From the NCBI RefSeq assembly GCF_935822925.1, contig NZ_CAKXZS010000001.1, positions 1 to 64,000 of the forward strand: 64,000 bases of DNA, written 5' to 3'. This document shows, in pieces, positions 56,531 to 64,000 of the stretch. The notes under the pieces were generated by a model. It searched no databases, was not told the DNA's origin, and was given only the letters and a program-made list of their open reading frames with translations. The DNA is from Mesorhizobium ventifaucium (GTDB lineage: Bacteria; Pseudomonadota; Alphaproteobacteria; Rhizobiales; Rhizobiaceae). The translations under genes and the position numbers were made by a program. Each line of letters begins with the position of its first letter. Positions within the stretch are counted from its first letter, which is position 1.

Positions 56531-57203
56531 GATTGTCGGGTAAAGAACGCTTACAACCAACGATCTGCGTAGGGCGGTGGAACGATATACGCTTGGATCA
56601 GCAGCCGTGTTATAATAGAGGCGTTCGCGTGTAGCGCCGTTGAATCAATGCAGCGACTGCTGTCGCGCGGCATGGTTCAGCTTGCTTCTGGACTTTCCTT
56701 GGTACTTGCAGCTGCTTCTGCCGCCAAGCGCCTCCACTTGCATACCCGTAGAACGGGAATGGTTTTGCGATCTTGTTTGTTTCCCTCAGACGGACACTGC
56801 GGCCGCTCGGCGACGCAACACGTTATGACGGCATTCATGCAGGCGCAGATAGACTTTTCCAACACGCCGGAGTTTGCCCACTTCATGGCGGCCGACCCGG
56901 GCTCGGGTCCGCTCAAATCCATGGCATTTATATCTACCCACATCCGTTTTGGGTCGCTTAGCGGAACTCGGCGCGCATCGCGTAGCGCTTCCACACAAGT
57001 TCTAGTTTAGCAGTAGGGCCGCCAGGACAGCAGGCAGGCTGGCAAAAGGATAGCCGAGATTATTGAGGACGAGCAGAAGCACAATCGGCGGAATGGAGCG
57101 CAGCAGCTAGGATATTGACGTGAGATGCCCGACGGCAACGGCGAGTCGAAACGCGCGCGAAAACGAGCTACCGTGTCAAGAGAGAAAGCTGAGCGGACGG
57201 TGA
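56531..57203. other. Decayed region with a possible amino-acid ABC permease remnant
   Basis: No intact gene. On the minus strand about 57005-57105 translates to LLRSIPPIVLLLVLNNLGYP then FASLPAVLAALLL, which resembles the conserved core of polar-amino-acid ABC permeases (RSIPP loop); nothing around it extends the match. Short open frames at 56640-57010 lack recognisable features. Confidence 0.35.
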
Positions 57204-57494
57204 AAAGCCGCCATTCGTGGGTACAAGGAGAACTGCATCAACGAAGAATGTAGGGATTGCAGCTCGACATCGGAATTGGAAGAGTTGCGCGATGGGCTGA
57301 TCGCTCTTCAAAAGGAGCGCGGGCTCACGCTTGAGGACGCAATCTTCCGAGTAGAGATGCGCCTGAGCGACCACGAGGAAACCCCTTTTGGCAGTTCGAT
57401 AGCTATAACGTCCCGCAGCTTCTCCGACGACCGAAAAGCTCCGATGCCGGCCAACGATGAGGAGATTCGCAAGCTTTTCCGCACCTTGATTTGA
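57204..57494 (+). CDS. Small hypothetical protein, start uncertain
   Basis: An open frame of 96 codons whose C-terminal part (ELEELRDGLIALQKERGLTL, EDAIFRVEMRLSDHEETPF) has the composition of a real soluble helical protein. It lacks an ATG: TTG at 57276 gives 72 residues, and AAGGAG at 57225-57230 would instead fit a non-standard start near 57237. Not recognised; a bounding gene may have been lost. Confidence 0.35.
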   Translation, partial: KAAIRGYKENCINEECRDCSSTSELEELRDGLIALQKERGLTLEDAIFRVEMRLSDHEETPFGSSIAITSRSFSDDRKAPMPANDEEIRKLFRTLI

Positions 57495-57708
57495 GGTGGC
57501 GTCGTTACGTCCTAGCGGGAAGCGCATCGAGAGCGGTTACGACACGAGCTGAAAATGCCATACCAATCGCTTTATTTCGGCGAAGGTAAATAGCTCATCT
57601 TCCGGCATTATGCGACGATGAGCTGGAGGACGATTTTCTCTTAGTACCCGAGGACTGGAGCTGCCCACTCGCAACGCGAATGATTTCGCGGCAGAGCCGA
57701 CGAGCCTC

Positions 57709-58167
57709 CTATTGGCAGAGTTTGTCGAGTGCCGACTGAAGCTTTGTGCGGGCGATGCCGTTCACATTGAAAGAACGTATGAAGATCTTACCGATATCGC
57801 CGCCCGCGTTCACATCGATATCGAGCAGCTGGCAATCCTTTCCACGCACCTGCGCCTTTGCTGTGACGGTGTCGGAGACCGACGCCTTCAAGGAGGCCTT
57901 GTCGCTGGTCTTGCAACGCAGATTGGCAACTACCTCAAGACTTGATGTCGCACCATCGGATGTGTAGCAGACACTCTTCAGATGATGGTCTGGTCTATCC
58001 AGCCCAGCCCGATTGATGCCTTCGCACCCAAGCCCCTCGATCGCCGGGGTGATCGCCTTCGAGAACAAGTGGCCGACGAGTTCGTCACATGACCTTGCGG
58101 CGATGGACCCGCCCATGGGAATTGCAACACACAACGTAACCAGGCAGGCACTTCGTGAGATATCCAT
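57709..58167 (-). CDS. Secreted hypothetical protein
   Basis: 152 residues with a signal peptide (MDISRSACLVTLCVAIPMGG, cleavage probably after SIAA). Mature part contains five or six cysteines (CDELVGHLF, LGCEGI, SVCYTSD, NLRCKTS, GKDCQLL), suggesting disulfides in the periplasm. GGAGG five bases before ATG supports the start. Last gene of a minus-strand set of exported or membrane proteins. Function unknown. Confidence 0.65.
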   Translation of the reverse strand: MDISRSACLVTLCVAIPMGGSIAARSCDELVGHLFSKAITPAIEGLGCEGINRAGLDRPDHHLKSVCYTSDGATSSLEVVANLRCKTSDKASLKASVSDTVTAKAQVRGKDCQLLDIDVNAGGDIGKIFIRSFNVNGIARTKLQSALDKLCQ

Positions 58168-58199
58168 GTCAGCCTCCGTTCAGGGGAAGAGTTATGGCG

Positions 58200-59339
58200 T
58201 CAGAAAGTCAGATCGGGAAAGGTGCGCCTCATCAGGCGCAAGGCCGCGACGCCAGTCAGGAAAGCAATTACAAATCCGCCGGCGTAAATTACCGCGGATG
58301 TGCTCCACAAGGCATCACCCCCGAAGCCTGAACGAAGGCCCGCGGTCGCCAGTCCCGCCAACGCGCCAGCCGCCGCAAAAATAGCTGCTCCGGCCGCCAC
58401 TCCCGAGAAAGCCTGCAAGCCGAACCGTTTGCTGAAGAAGAAGGCGGCCATAAAAACGACCGTCAGGCCAGCCCCCAGGCATGCTTTGGCAAGCCAAAGT
58501 GCCCAGCTTGCATGTCCTGGCGCGGCCAGAATGTTGCCATCGCCGATCAGGACGATCCCTATGGCCGCGTTTATCAGCAGTGGAGCGATCAACAGACAAC
58601 TTGCACCGTTAACAGTCATGCCAAGTGGCACGACATTAGGATTGGACCCGTCGGATTTCAGCGCCATGCACAGAACAGGAATCCAACCCATGCCAAGGAT
58701 TGCCGGGTTGAAGACCCAAGCTTCCTGAGCGACGAGCAGGGGTTGCGTGAGAATCGTGGCGCCGAAGTGCAGCCCTTCGTTGAGTAGGACGAAGTAGACC
58801 GAACCCGCGACCGTCGCCGCTGCGCAGGCGACAAATGCAACGACAACTTGCCTCAAAGCCGAATACGCCTGGCGCGCGGTCTCGCTGGGATCGTCAATAT
58901 TCCCACTGGCTCGGGTATCCCGCAGCAGCACGAATGGCACGATAAACACGAAGAAGATGACCGGCAGTATGAACACCAGCCGCTCGGGCACGCCATTTCT
59001 CAAAGCGTATCCGTAAATTTCCACGCTGCTCAGGAATGCGGTTCCCAGACCAATGACCTTGACGTCAAGGCTGATCGGTCCGGGTTTCGTTACCAATTCA
59101 CCCAAGGTCCGATAGGCGAACCAAAAAACGACCACGAAATTCACAAGAATTAGGAGCCCCTGAATGTCGGTGACGGAGAGCTTGCTGGGATTGTCGCAAA
59201 AGGGCATCCCCCGAGACAGGCATGACAGCAGCGTGGCGGTCTGGGAGCCAGCCTGTACCAACAGCGCCGTCGTCAGTATCGGCACGAGGCCCAGGCGCAG
59301 CTTCTGTGGAACACGATCCCAAAGAGAGTGACCAATCAT
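58200..59339 (-). CDS. Polytopic membrane protein, unknown function
   Basis: 379 residues with about ten hydrophobic segments, e.g. IQGLLILVNFVVVFWFAY, LVFILPVIFFVFIVPFVLL, ASCLLIAPLLINAAIGIVLI, GLTVVFMAAFFF and VIYAGGFVIAFLTGVAAL. No family recognised; general architecture could be a transporter or a scaffold. I prefer ATG 59339, preceded by GGGGG; GTG 59351 is possible. Same strand as and 32 bases upstream of the secreted-protein gene. Confidence 0.65.
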   Translation of the reverse strand: MIGHSLWDRVPQKLRLGLVPILTTALLVQAGSQTATLLSCLSRGMPFCDNPSKLSVTDIQGLLILVNFVVVFWFAYRTLGELVTKPGPISLDVKVIGLGTAFLSSVEIYGYALRNGVPERLVFILPVIFFVFIVPFVLLRDTRASGNIDDPSETARQAYSALRQVVVAFVACAAATVAGSVYFVLLNEGLHFGATILTQPLLVAQEAWVFNPAILGMGWIPVLCMALKSDGSNPNVVPLGMTVNGASCLLIAPLLINAAIGIVLIGDGNILAAPGHASWALWLAKACLGAGLTVVFMAAFFFSKRFGLQAFSGVAAGAAIFAAAGALAGLATAGLRSGFGGDALWSTSAVIYAGGFVIAFLTGVAALRLMRRTFPDLTF

Positions 59340-59373
59340 GCGAGCCCCCACTATTGACAGCCTATTGCAGATC

Positions 59374-59571
59374 TCAGTCGGTCAGTTGAACAACCCAAGC
59401 ATCGCGGTCACACGCTACATTGTGGAACTCGAGAGACTTCGCCGCCTGACCCGCGTGCGCTGCTGAGGAAAATCCACCGATCGTTGAGGTGTTAAAACTC
59501 GAGAGCTCGATCCGGACTCCCTTTTGGACCTTGTGAATTTGCGTAGTTATGACGACTGCGAACGATGCCAT
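59374..59571 (-). CDS. Possible small hypothetical protein
   Basis: 65 codons starting ATG at 59571 with GGGG at a workable distance, ending about 35 bases before the membrane-protein gene on the same strand. Composition is plausible for coding but no family or motif is recognised, so it may be spurious. Nothing else is seen between 59340 and 59692. Confidence 0.3.
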   Translation of the reverse strand: MASFAVVITTQIHKVQKGVRIELSSFNTSTIGGFSSAAHAGQAAKSLEFHNVACDRDAWVVQLTD

Positions 59572-59692
59572 TTGTGCCCCATGTACCTCGGTTCGGTTGC
59601 CGGGCTTATGAATTACGTGCCTATCTGAACGTCATTTAGCTGCCTGGTTGTTGGGGTTTGCTTCTTCACGGCTTCTGCAAATGCCACCGAGA

Positions 59693-61024
59693 TTAATTCC
59701 AAGTTGCTTCCCCAGTTGTCGCGATACGCGCCGCAAGGCTCATCAAGCGAACGCCCTCGACGAAACTGTCGGGATGAATGGTGAAGTCAACCGTATGCAC
59801 ACCGGCTTGGCCCAGGCCGTCCTTCGCAATGCCAAGGGAGAAATAGAGCGACGGCCTTTTCGCCGTGTAATACGCGAAGTCCTCCGAAAACATGCCGCGC
59901 CACGCCGCGGTTGCCACGGTCCCTGGCCATGCACCCTGGAGTTTTGGAACAATACGCTGAAAGAGACCTTCGTCATTGCGCGTCGGCGGCGCCCCGGGTC
60001 TCAACGACCAATTTGCTGCTACATTGTTCGCGGCTGCAAAACGCGCCGTCAGGTCGGTGATCATCGCGTTGATCGACTGAGCGCCATCGGCAGCAATGAA
60101 AGGGTCCTCAAACGCGCGGATAGTTCCCCCGATTTCGGCGTCGCTGGGCAGACTATTTGATGCGGAGGACTCCGCTTTCAGTCGGGTGACCGATATCACC
60201 ATCGGCCGGTTGGCAATGTCGACCTTTCGTGCCGGCAGATAGGACAGGCTCTGCGCAAGCTCTGCGGCAAGCATCGGGATATCGCTTCCCCCGAACGGGG
60301 CGGCGGCGTGCGAGCTCTTACCGGTCAGATTCAGGGTGAAGTAACTGCTCCCGGCAAGGACGCTGCCAGGGGCGATTGCGATCGATCCTACCGCTAGACC
60401 GGGGGCTGAATGGAGCGCGAAAACCGCCTCAATCTTCAGCTGGTCCAGGATACCTTCCTTGACGATATCGTCGGCGCCGCCTGCAACCTCCTCCGCCGGC
60501 TGAAATATGAATACGATTTTCCCAAGGAAACGATCGCGGTGGCGCGCTACGAGTTCGGCCGTGCCGAGAAGGATCGCCGCATGAACGTCGTGCCCGCAAT
60601 TGTGCATGAACCCGTCGAGCAGAGAGCGCGGCTGATGTTCGGAAGGTTCAACTTGTCCTGGATTTAGCTTGCGGGCATCCAATTCAGAGCGAAGCGCGAT
60701 AACTGGCCCCGCTTGGCCCGTGTCCATGACCGCGACGATCGCGGTTGGAAGGCTTTCGATTTTCACGAAACCAAAGCCACCGATGGCTTCAAGGCGTTCT
60801 AGGAGGAAGTCGTGCGCCTTGGTCTCCGCCTTGCCGAGTTCAGGGTTCTCATGGAGGTAGGAATAGGTTGCACGTACGGTTGGCAGAACGCTGTCGAGAT
60901 CAACAGCGAATTGGTCCGCTTCGGCGGATGTCGCAATCAGAAAAAGGGCCATTGCGACAAGGAGCGGCCGCCGGACGTGCGCCGTGTTGGCTGACTCAAC
61001 GGCGATGCGTTTCAGCCGGATCAC
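59693..61024 (-). CDS. Exported M20-family amidohydrolase
   Basis: 443 residues with an N-terminal export signal (PLLVAMALFLIATSAEA). M20/amidohydrolase features: YSYLHENPELGKAETKAHDF, IALRSELDARKL (metal Asp region), FMHNCGHDVHAAILLG (metal ligands and catalytic Cys/His region), IFQPAEEVAGGADDIV (catalytic Glu pair) and HTVDFTIHPDSFVEG (last metal His). The ARK in place of the usual ALP after the metal Asp is unusual. These enzymes cleave N-acyl or indole-type amino-acid conjugates. GTG 61024 starts it three bases after the propeller-protein stop, so they form an operon. Confidence 0.85.
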   Translation of the reverse strand: MIRLKRIAVESANTAHVRRPLLVAMALFLIATSAEADQFAVDLDSVLPTVRATYSYLHENPELGKAETKAHDFLLERLEAIGGFGFVKIESLPTAIVAVMDTGQAGPVIALRSELDARKLNPGQVEPSEHQPRSLLDGFMHNCGHDVHAAILLGTAELVARHRDRFLGKIVFIFQPAEEVAGGADDIVKEGILDQLKIEAVFALHSAPGLAVGSIAIAPGSVLAGSSYFTLNLTGKSSHAAAPFGGSDIPMLAAELAQSLSYLPARKVDIANRPMVISVTRLKAESSASNSLPSDAEIGGTIRAFEDPFIAADGAQSINAMITDLTARFAAANNVAANWSLRPGAPPTRNDEGLFQRIVPKLQGAWPGTVATAAWRGMFSEDFAYYTAKRPSLYFSLGIAKDGLGQAGVHTVDFTIHPDSFVEGVRLMSLAARIATTGEATWN

Positions 61025-61027
61025 GCC

Positions 61028-62098
61028 CTAGTTCCCTCCCTCAAACAACATCACATCGTAGGCGACCGCAACAATGCCGCCGGTTGTATCATTCACATCA
61101 AGGCTTGCGCCGCCGCTCGGCGCCACAGTCGCGAATGCGTCAACCTCCAACACGCCGGCCTTGACCACGCCTCGCCACATCAGGCCCTCTTCCGTACTGG
61201 CGACGAAGCGGACTTTTCCGTGTGCCTCGAACAGATCTCCATCGAAATCGAATACCTGTGGCCGAGTGGCGTCGCGAATAAGATTGAGGGAACTTGTCAA
61301 AGTGAGACCGGCGTCGGTCACCTCATAGAGCCAAAGGTTCTTGTCCGCGGCCCCGACCGAGCAGTTAACGACAAGCAGTTGCCCGTCTATCTCGGAAATG
61401 GCGTTAATGCCGCGCTGGGCAGTGGCTGAATATCGCTGACGGAAGCGTTCTTTCCCTGTGGTGACGCTAAACGCGACGATGTCGCCGTCCTCCGAACCAG
61501 AGAGGACAAGGTCCCCCTTCCAGGCGGCAAGACCGCGGATGTTTTTCAGCGGGTATGGGCTTGGAATAGGGTTAGCAGATTTAAGGTCTACCGCCCGCAG
61601 CAAAGTCAACGATTGATAATTCCGTTTCCACACCAAGGCGAAGCCGTTGGCATGGCCGGTAACGACCAGATCGTCGCCTAGATAGTGGAACTGGGTTGCG
61701 CTGTTGGCAACGCCGTACGTGACATCATAGCCAATAGGGAGAGGGGCATCGAACGCTCCCTTCCCGGTACGTCCCCAAAGCGCCAGCTCATTCTCACCAT
61801 TTGAATAAAGGATCGTCCTCTCGTCCAGCGCGACTACAAGCTCAACACCGGCACCGCCTGCGGTTGCTTGTGTTTGAAGCAGGACTGGCGTCCACTCACC
61901 GGCACGCTGTGTCCTAAAGACCGATACGGAGCCATCCCAACGTCCGACGACAAAGGTTTCGGAATCGATCCAATCAACCATTTGAGCGCGGGCAAATTCA
62001 GTGGAGGCAGGCCTCAGCTCTAACGGCTGTGAAGAGCCAGGCTGAGTCGAGTGTCCAAGTACCAAGGAGGTCAAAAGAGCCAGCCAGAGATACTTCAT
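61028..62098 (-). CDS. Exported beta-propeller (WD40/quinoprotein-like) protein
   Basis: 356 residues with signal peptide MKYLWLALLTSLVLGHSTQP. Repeated blade-like blocks such as VVGRWDGSVSVFRT, TGHANGFALVWKR and LSGSEDGDIVAFSVTTGKER indicate a seven-bladed propeller of the WD40/PQQ-like type. No cofactor or catalytic motif is visible, so it probably binds or scaffolds. The open frame extends up to 62215, but ATG 62098, with GAGG upstream, gives the signal peptide at the N-terminus. First gene of the operon with the M20 hydrolase. Confidence 0.75.
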   Translation of the reverse strand: MKYLWLALLTSLVLGHSTQPGSSQPLELRPASTEFARAQMVDWIDSETFVVGRWDGSVSVFRTQRAGEWTPVLLQTQATAGGAGVELVVALDERTILYSNGENELALWGRTGKGAFDAPLPIGYDVTYGVANSATQFHYLGDDLVVTGHANGFALVWKRNYQSLTLLRAVDLKSANPIPSPYPLKNIRGLAAWKGDLVLSGSEDGDIVAFSVTTGKERFRQRYSATAQRGINAISEIDGQLLVVNCSVGAADKNLWLYEVTDAGLTLTSSLNLIRDATRPQVFDFDGDLFEAHGKVRFVASTEEGLMWRGVVKAGVLEVDAFATVAPSGGASLDVNDTTGGIVAVAYDVMLFEGGN

Positions 62099-62359
62099 GC
62101 TTGCCTCGAATGTGCCGACCAACTCATTGAACCAGTAGCCTTCTCGATGTGCCTTTGGGATATTCCCATAAGGCGGCCAACTCGGGAATGGAGTGACAGG
62201 TTGCCTTGATGGCATTGTGAGGCTCTTCCGATCCGTTTGTACAGATAGAGCGGACCGTTTTTTTGGGACATTAATATTCCTTATGGTCTTGCGGCTGGGC
62301 GCGTTGTTCTATCCTATTGTTGATTTCGAGAGATGGGCACATTTCAGGGGAGGGTGAAA
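62099..62359. promoter_or_regulatory. Divergent promoter region (propeller operon / secreted nuclease)
   Basis: 260 bases between divergent genes. AT-rich sequence around 62250-62330 contrasts with the coding flanks and probably carries the promoters; no pair of boxes could be fixed confidently. GGGGAGGG at 62347-62354 is the nuclease ribosome-binding site. Confidence 0.4.
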
Positions 62360-64000
62360 ATGAAACACCGCCTGGTCTGCATTCTGACCACCGGACTGTT
62401 CCTTGCGGTTCCAGCCTATGTTCACGCAGCCGAAAAGCTGACAATTCCCCAGATTCAAGGTTCAACGCACATCTCTCCCCATGTTCGATCGACGGTGATC
62501 ATCGAGGGAGCCGTGACCCACATTTTCGGCAACAATTTCATTGTCCGAGATGAAGCGGGGGATGGCAACGACGCAACTTCGGACAGCATCATCGTCCGGC
62601 GCAAAGCGACCGGCTTGACCGTGGGTGACCGGGTGCGTGTGGAGGGCGTGGTTCGCGAGTTCAATGAGAACGATGAGCCGCGGACAACAACAGACATCAA
62701 TGATGCCGTCTTCGAGAGACTTTCTTCAGGCGTGCCTCTACCGCCTGTGGTCATTGGAGCGGCTGGCAGGTTGCCGCCGACCGATATTCTCTTCATTTCG
62801 GAACACAGCGCCGACCCGGAAAACTCTGGCGCCGGTTTCTACGAGAGCCTGGAAGGCACGTACGTCCAGATCGACAATCCGGTTGTCGTTGGTCCGACTA
62901 ACGACTTTGGCGAGTTCTGGGTCGTCGCCGACGGTGGCGCCGGCGCTTCCGGAATGAACTCGCTCGGCGGCATCACCGCTACACCCAGCGACGCCAATCC
63001 TGAGAGAATCCAGATTCAGGTGACGGACGCTCAGAAGCCGCAATTCCAACACGCGTTGGGTGACACGTTTGTCAGTATCGAAGGATACGTGACCTACGAT
63101 CGCGGGCTTTATGAAATTCGGTTGGCAAACACCACCGGCGCCAATCCAAAAGCGTGGGCACCCGAACCTGTCGGAGAGGCACAGGAAGACAATGTGCTGA
63201 CGATCGCTGGCTACAATGTCGAGAATTTGGATCCCGTCATCGAGGCTGTCGACAAGACGCCCGTCAACGATCCGGATGACGATGTCGGCGTTGGAAAATT
63301 CAGTTCGATTGCAGAACACGTTGTCAAGCTTCTAGGCTCGCCCGATATCGTCGCGCTGCAGGAAATGCAGGACAACGACGGTGGCCAATATGGCGAAGTG
63401 GTCGCGGCCGACCAGACGCTCAAACTTCTGATCGACGCAATCGTTGCGGCGGGTGGTCCGGCCTATCAGCCGCTCTCTATCGACCCGCTCGATGACACGT
63501 CAGGAGGCCAGCCCGGAGGGAACATCCGGGTCGCCTACCTCTACAATCCCGCACGCCTTACCCCCCACGCCTCGACACCAAAGCAGATCGATGCACCTGC
63601 TTTCGGCCGGAGCCGTCTGCCCTTGGTCGCGTCGTTCAGATTCCGCGGCAGCGAAGTAACCGTCATCAACGTTCATCTCTCGTCGAAATCCGGTAGCGGT
63701 GGCGCCTATGGGGCCATCCAACCACCGATTGACCCCGCCGAACCGGCGCGTATCGCACAGGCTCGGGCGGTGCGCGACTTCGTTAGAAGTCTGCCTGCAG
63801 ATAGCAATCGGGCAGTCGTCGTGTTGGGAGATTTCAACGCGTTTTGGTATGAGACCCCATTGCTCCTGCTGACCGGCAGCGAACCGCAATTCAAGAATCT
63901 TGCCCTCGACGAGCCGCCTTCGGAACGCATCAGCTACGTCTTTGACGGCAATTCGCAATCGCTCGATCACGCATTAACCCTGCTGGGGCCAGGACAGTCG
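62360..64000 (+). CDS. Secreted endonuclease/exonuclease/phosphatase-family nuclease (ExeM/NucH-like), partial
   Basis: The reading frame is open for 547 codons and runs off the right edge. It begins with a signal peptide (MKHRLVCILTTGLFLAVPAY, cleavage after VHA). An N-terminal OB-like region (about 25-130: VIIEGAVTHIFGNNFIVRDE) is followed from about residue 280 by the EEP catalytic domain: LTIAGYNVENLDP, IVALQEMQDNDG (metal Glu), VTVINVHLSSKSG, VVVLGDFNAFWYETP (Asp/Asn) and SLDHALT. Resembles extracellular DNases such as ExeM of Shewanella. Complete length would be about 570-650. Divergent from the propeller/M20 operon. Confidence 0.85.
   Translation, partial: MKHRLVCILTTGLFLAVPAYVHAAEKLTIPQIQGSTHISPHVRSTVIIEGAVTHIFGNNFIVRDEAGDGNDATSDSIIVRRKATGLTVGDRVRVEGVVREFNENDEPRTTTDINDAVFERLSSGVPLPPVVIGAAGRLPPTDILFISEHSADPENSGAGFYESLEGTYVQIDNPVVVGPTNDFGEFWVVADGGAGASGMNSLGGITATPSDANPERIQIQVTDAQKPQFQHALGDTFVSIEGYVTYDRGLYEIRLANTTGANPKAWAPEPVGEAQEDNVLTIAGYNVENLDPVIEAVDKTPVNDPDDDVGVGKFSSIAEHVVKLLGSPDIVALQEMQDNDGGQYGEVVAADQTLKLLIDAIVAAGGPAYQPLSIDPLDDTSGGQPGGNIRVAYLYNPARLTPHASTPKQIDAPAFGRSRLPLVASFRFRGSEVTVINVHLSSKSGSGGAYGAIQPPIDPAEPARIAQARAVRDFVRSLPADSNRAVVVLGDFNAFWYETPLLLLTGSEPQFKNLALDEPPSERISYVFDGNSQSLDHALTLLGPGQS

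Overview
The window looks like an accessory replicon or genomic island of an alphaproteobacterium of the Rhizobiaceae type (Rhizobium, Sinorhizobium, Mesorhizobium, Agrobacterium). The grounds are high-GC coding, an RHE_PE00001/DUF1612-type protein typical of rhizobial plasmids, a Ugp-like sugar ABC operon, and many decayed insertion sequences of families common there (IS66, IS1182, IS110, IS630, IS481, IS5, IS6, ISNCY). This is inference from gene content; no rRNA, tRNA, CRISPR array or repABC locus is visible.

Layout. 0.4-5.1 kb: an ISNCY remnant, a Xre/RES toxin-antitoxin pair, an integrase remnant, a DUF1612 protein, and two broken defence-type genes (AbiJ-NTD4 and an S8 peptidase tail). 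5.6-13.2 kb: eight tightly packed, mostly overlapping co-directional genes (DegT aminotransferase, amino-acid-kinase-fold kinase, NDK-like protein, nucleotidyltransferase-like protein, methyltransferase, class III aminotransferase, and a flavin dehydrogenase small plus large subunit). I read this as a small-molecule biosynthetic operon that I cannot match to a described pathway. 13.2-15 kb: transposon debris. 16.2-18.2 kb: an E1 alpha/beta pair of a 2-oxoacid dehydrogenase without E2 or E3. 18.5-27 kb: an aldo/keto reductase, an MFS fragment, then a catabolic locus (HAD phosphatase, RpiR regulator, ATPase, two permeases, binding protein, metallophosphoesterase) that probably imports and processes a phosphorylated sugar or glycerophosphodiester. 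27-31.1 kb: IS remnants and a decayed locus holding a LysR tail, a phosphonopyruvate hydrolase (palA-like) with one frameshift, and a ruined thiamine-diphosphate enzyme.

31.1-45.8 kb is a defence island. It holds a predicted PD-(D/E)XK nuclease, a Vsr endonuclease, and a complete operon matching Druantia type II (DruM C5-methyltransferase, DruF, DruG, DruE giant helicase), followed by a DUF6615-like gene. 45.9-51.5 kb mixes a broken hypothetical gene, a deleted IS481, a module of uncharacterised genes (PIN-like, UDG-like, nuclease fragment) and IS630/IS110 debris. A ~100-bp repeat occurs in inverted orientation at 28.0 and 50.2 kb and brackets this whole accessory block.

51.6-56.5 kb: an M48-type membrane protease, a small membrane protein, and a trypsin/DNA-RNA-nuclease fusion with one frameshift. 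57.2-64 kb: an apparently exported set (secreted protein, polytopic membrane protein, M20 amidohydrolase, beta-propeller) and, divergently, the start of a secreted endonuclease/exonuclease/phosphatase-family nuclease that runs off the right edge.

At least five otherwise well-preserved genes carry single-base frameshifts. Either the replicon is decaying or the sequence has residual indel errors; reads would decide.
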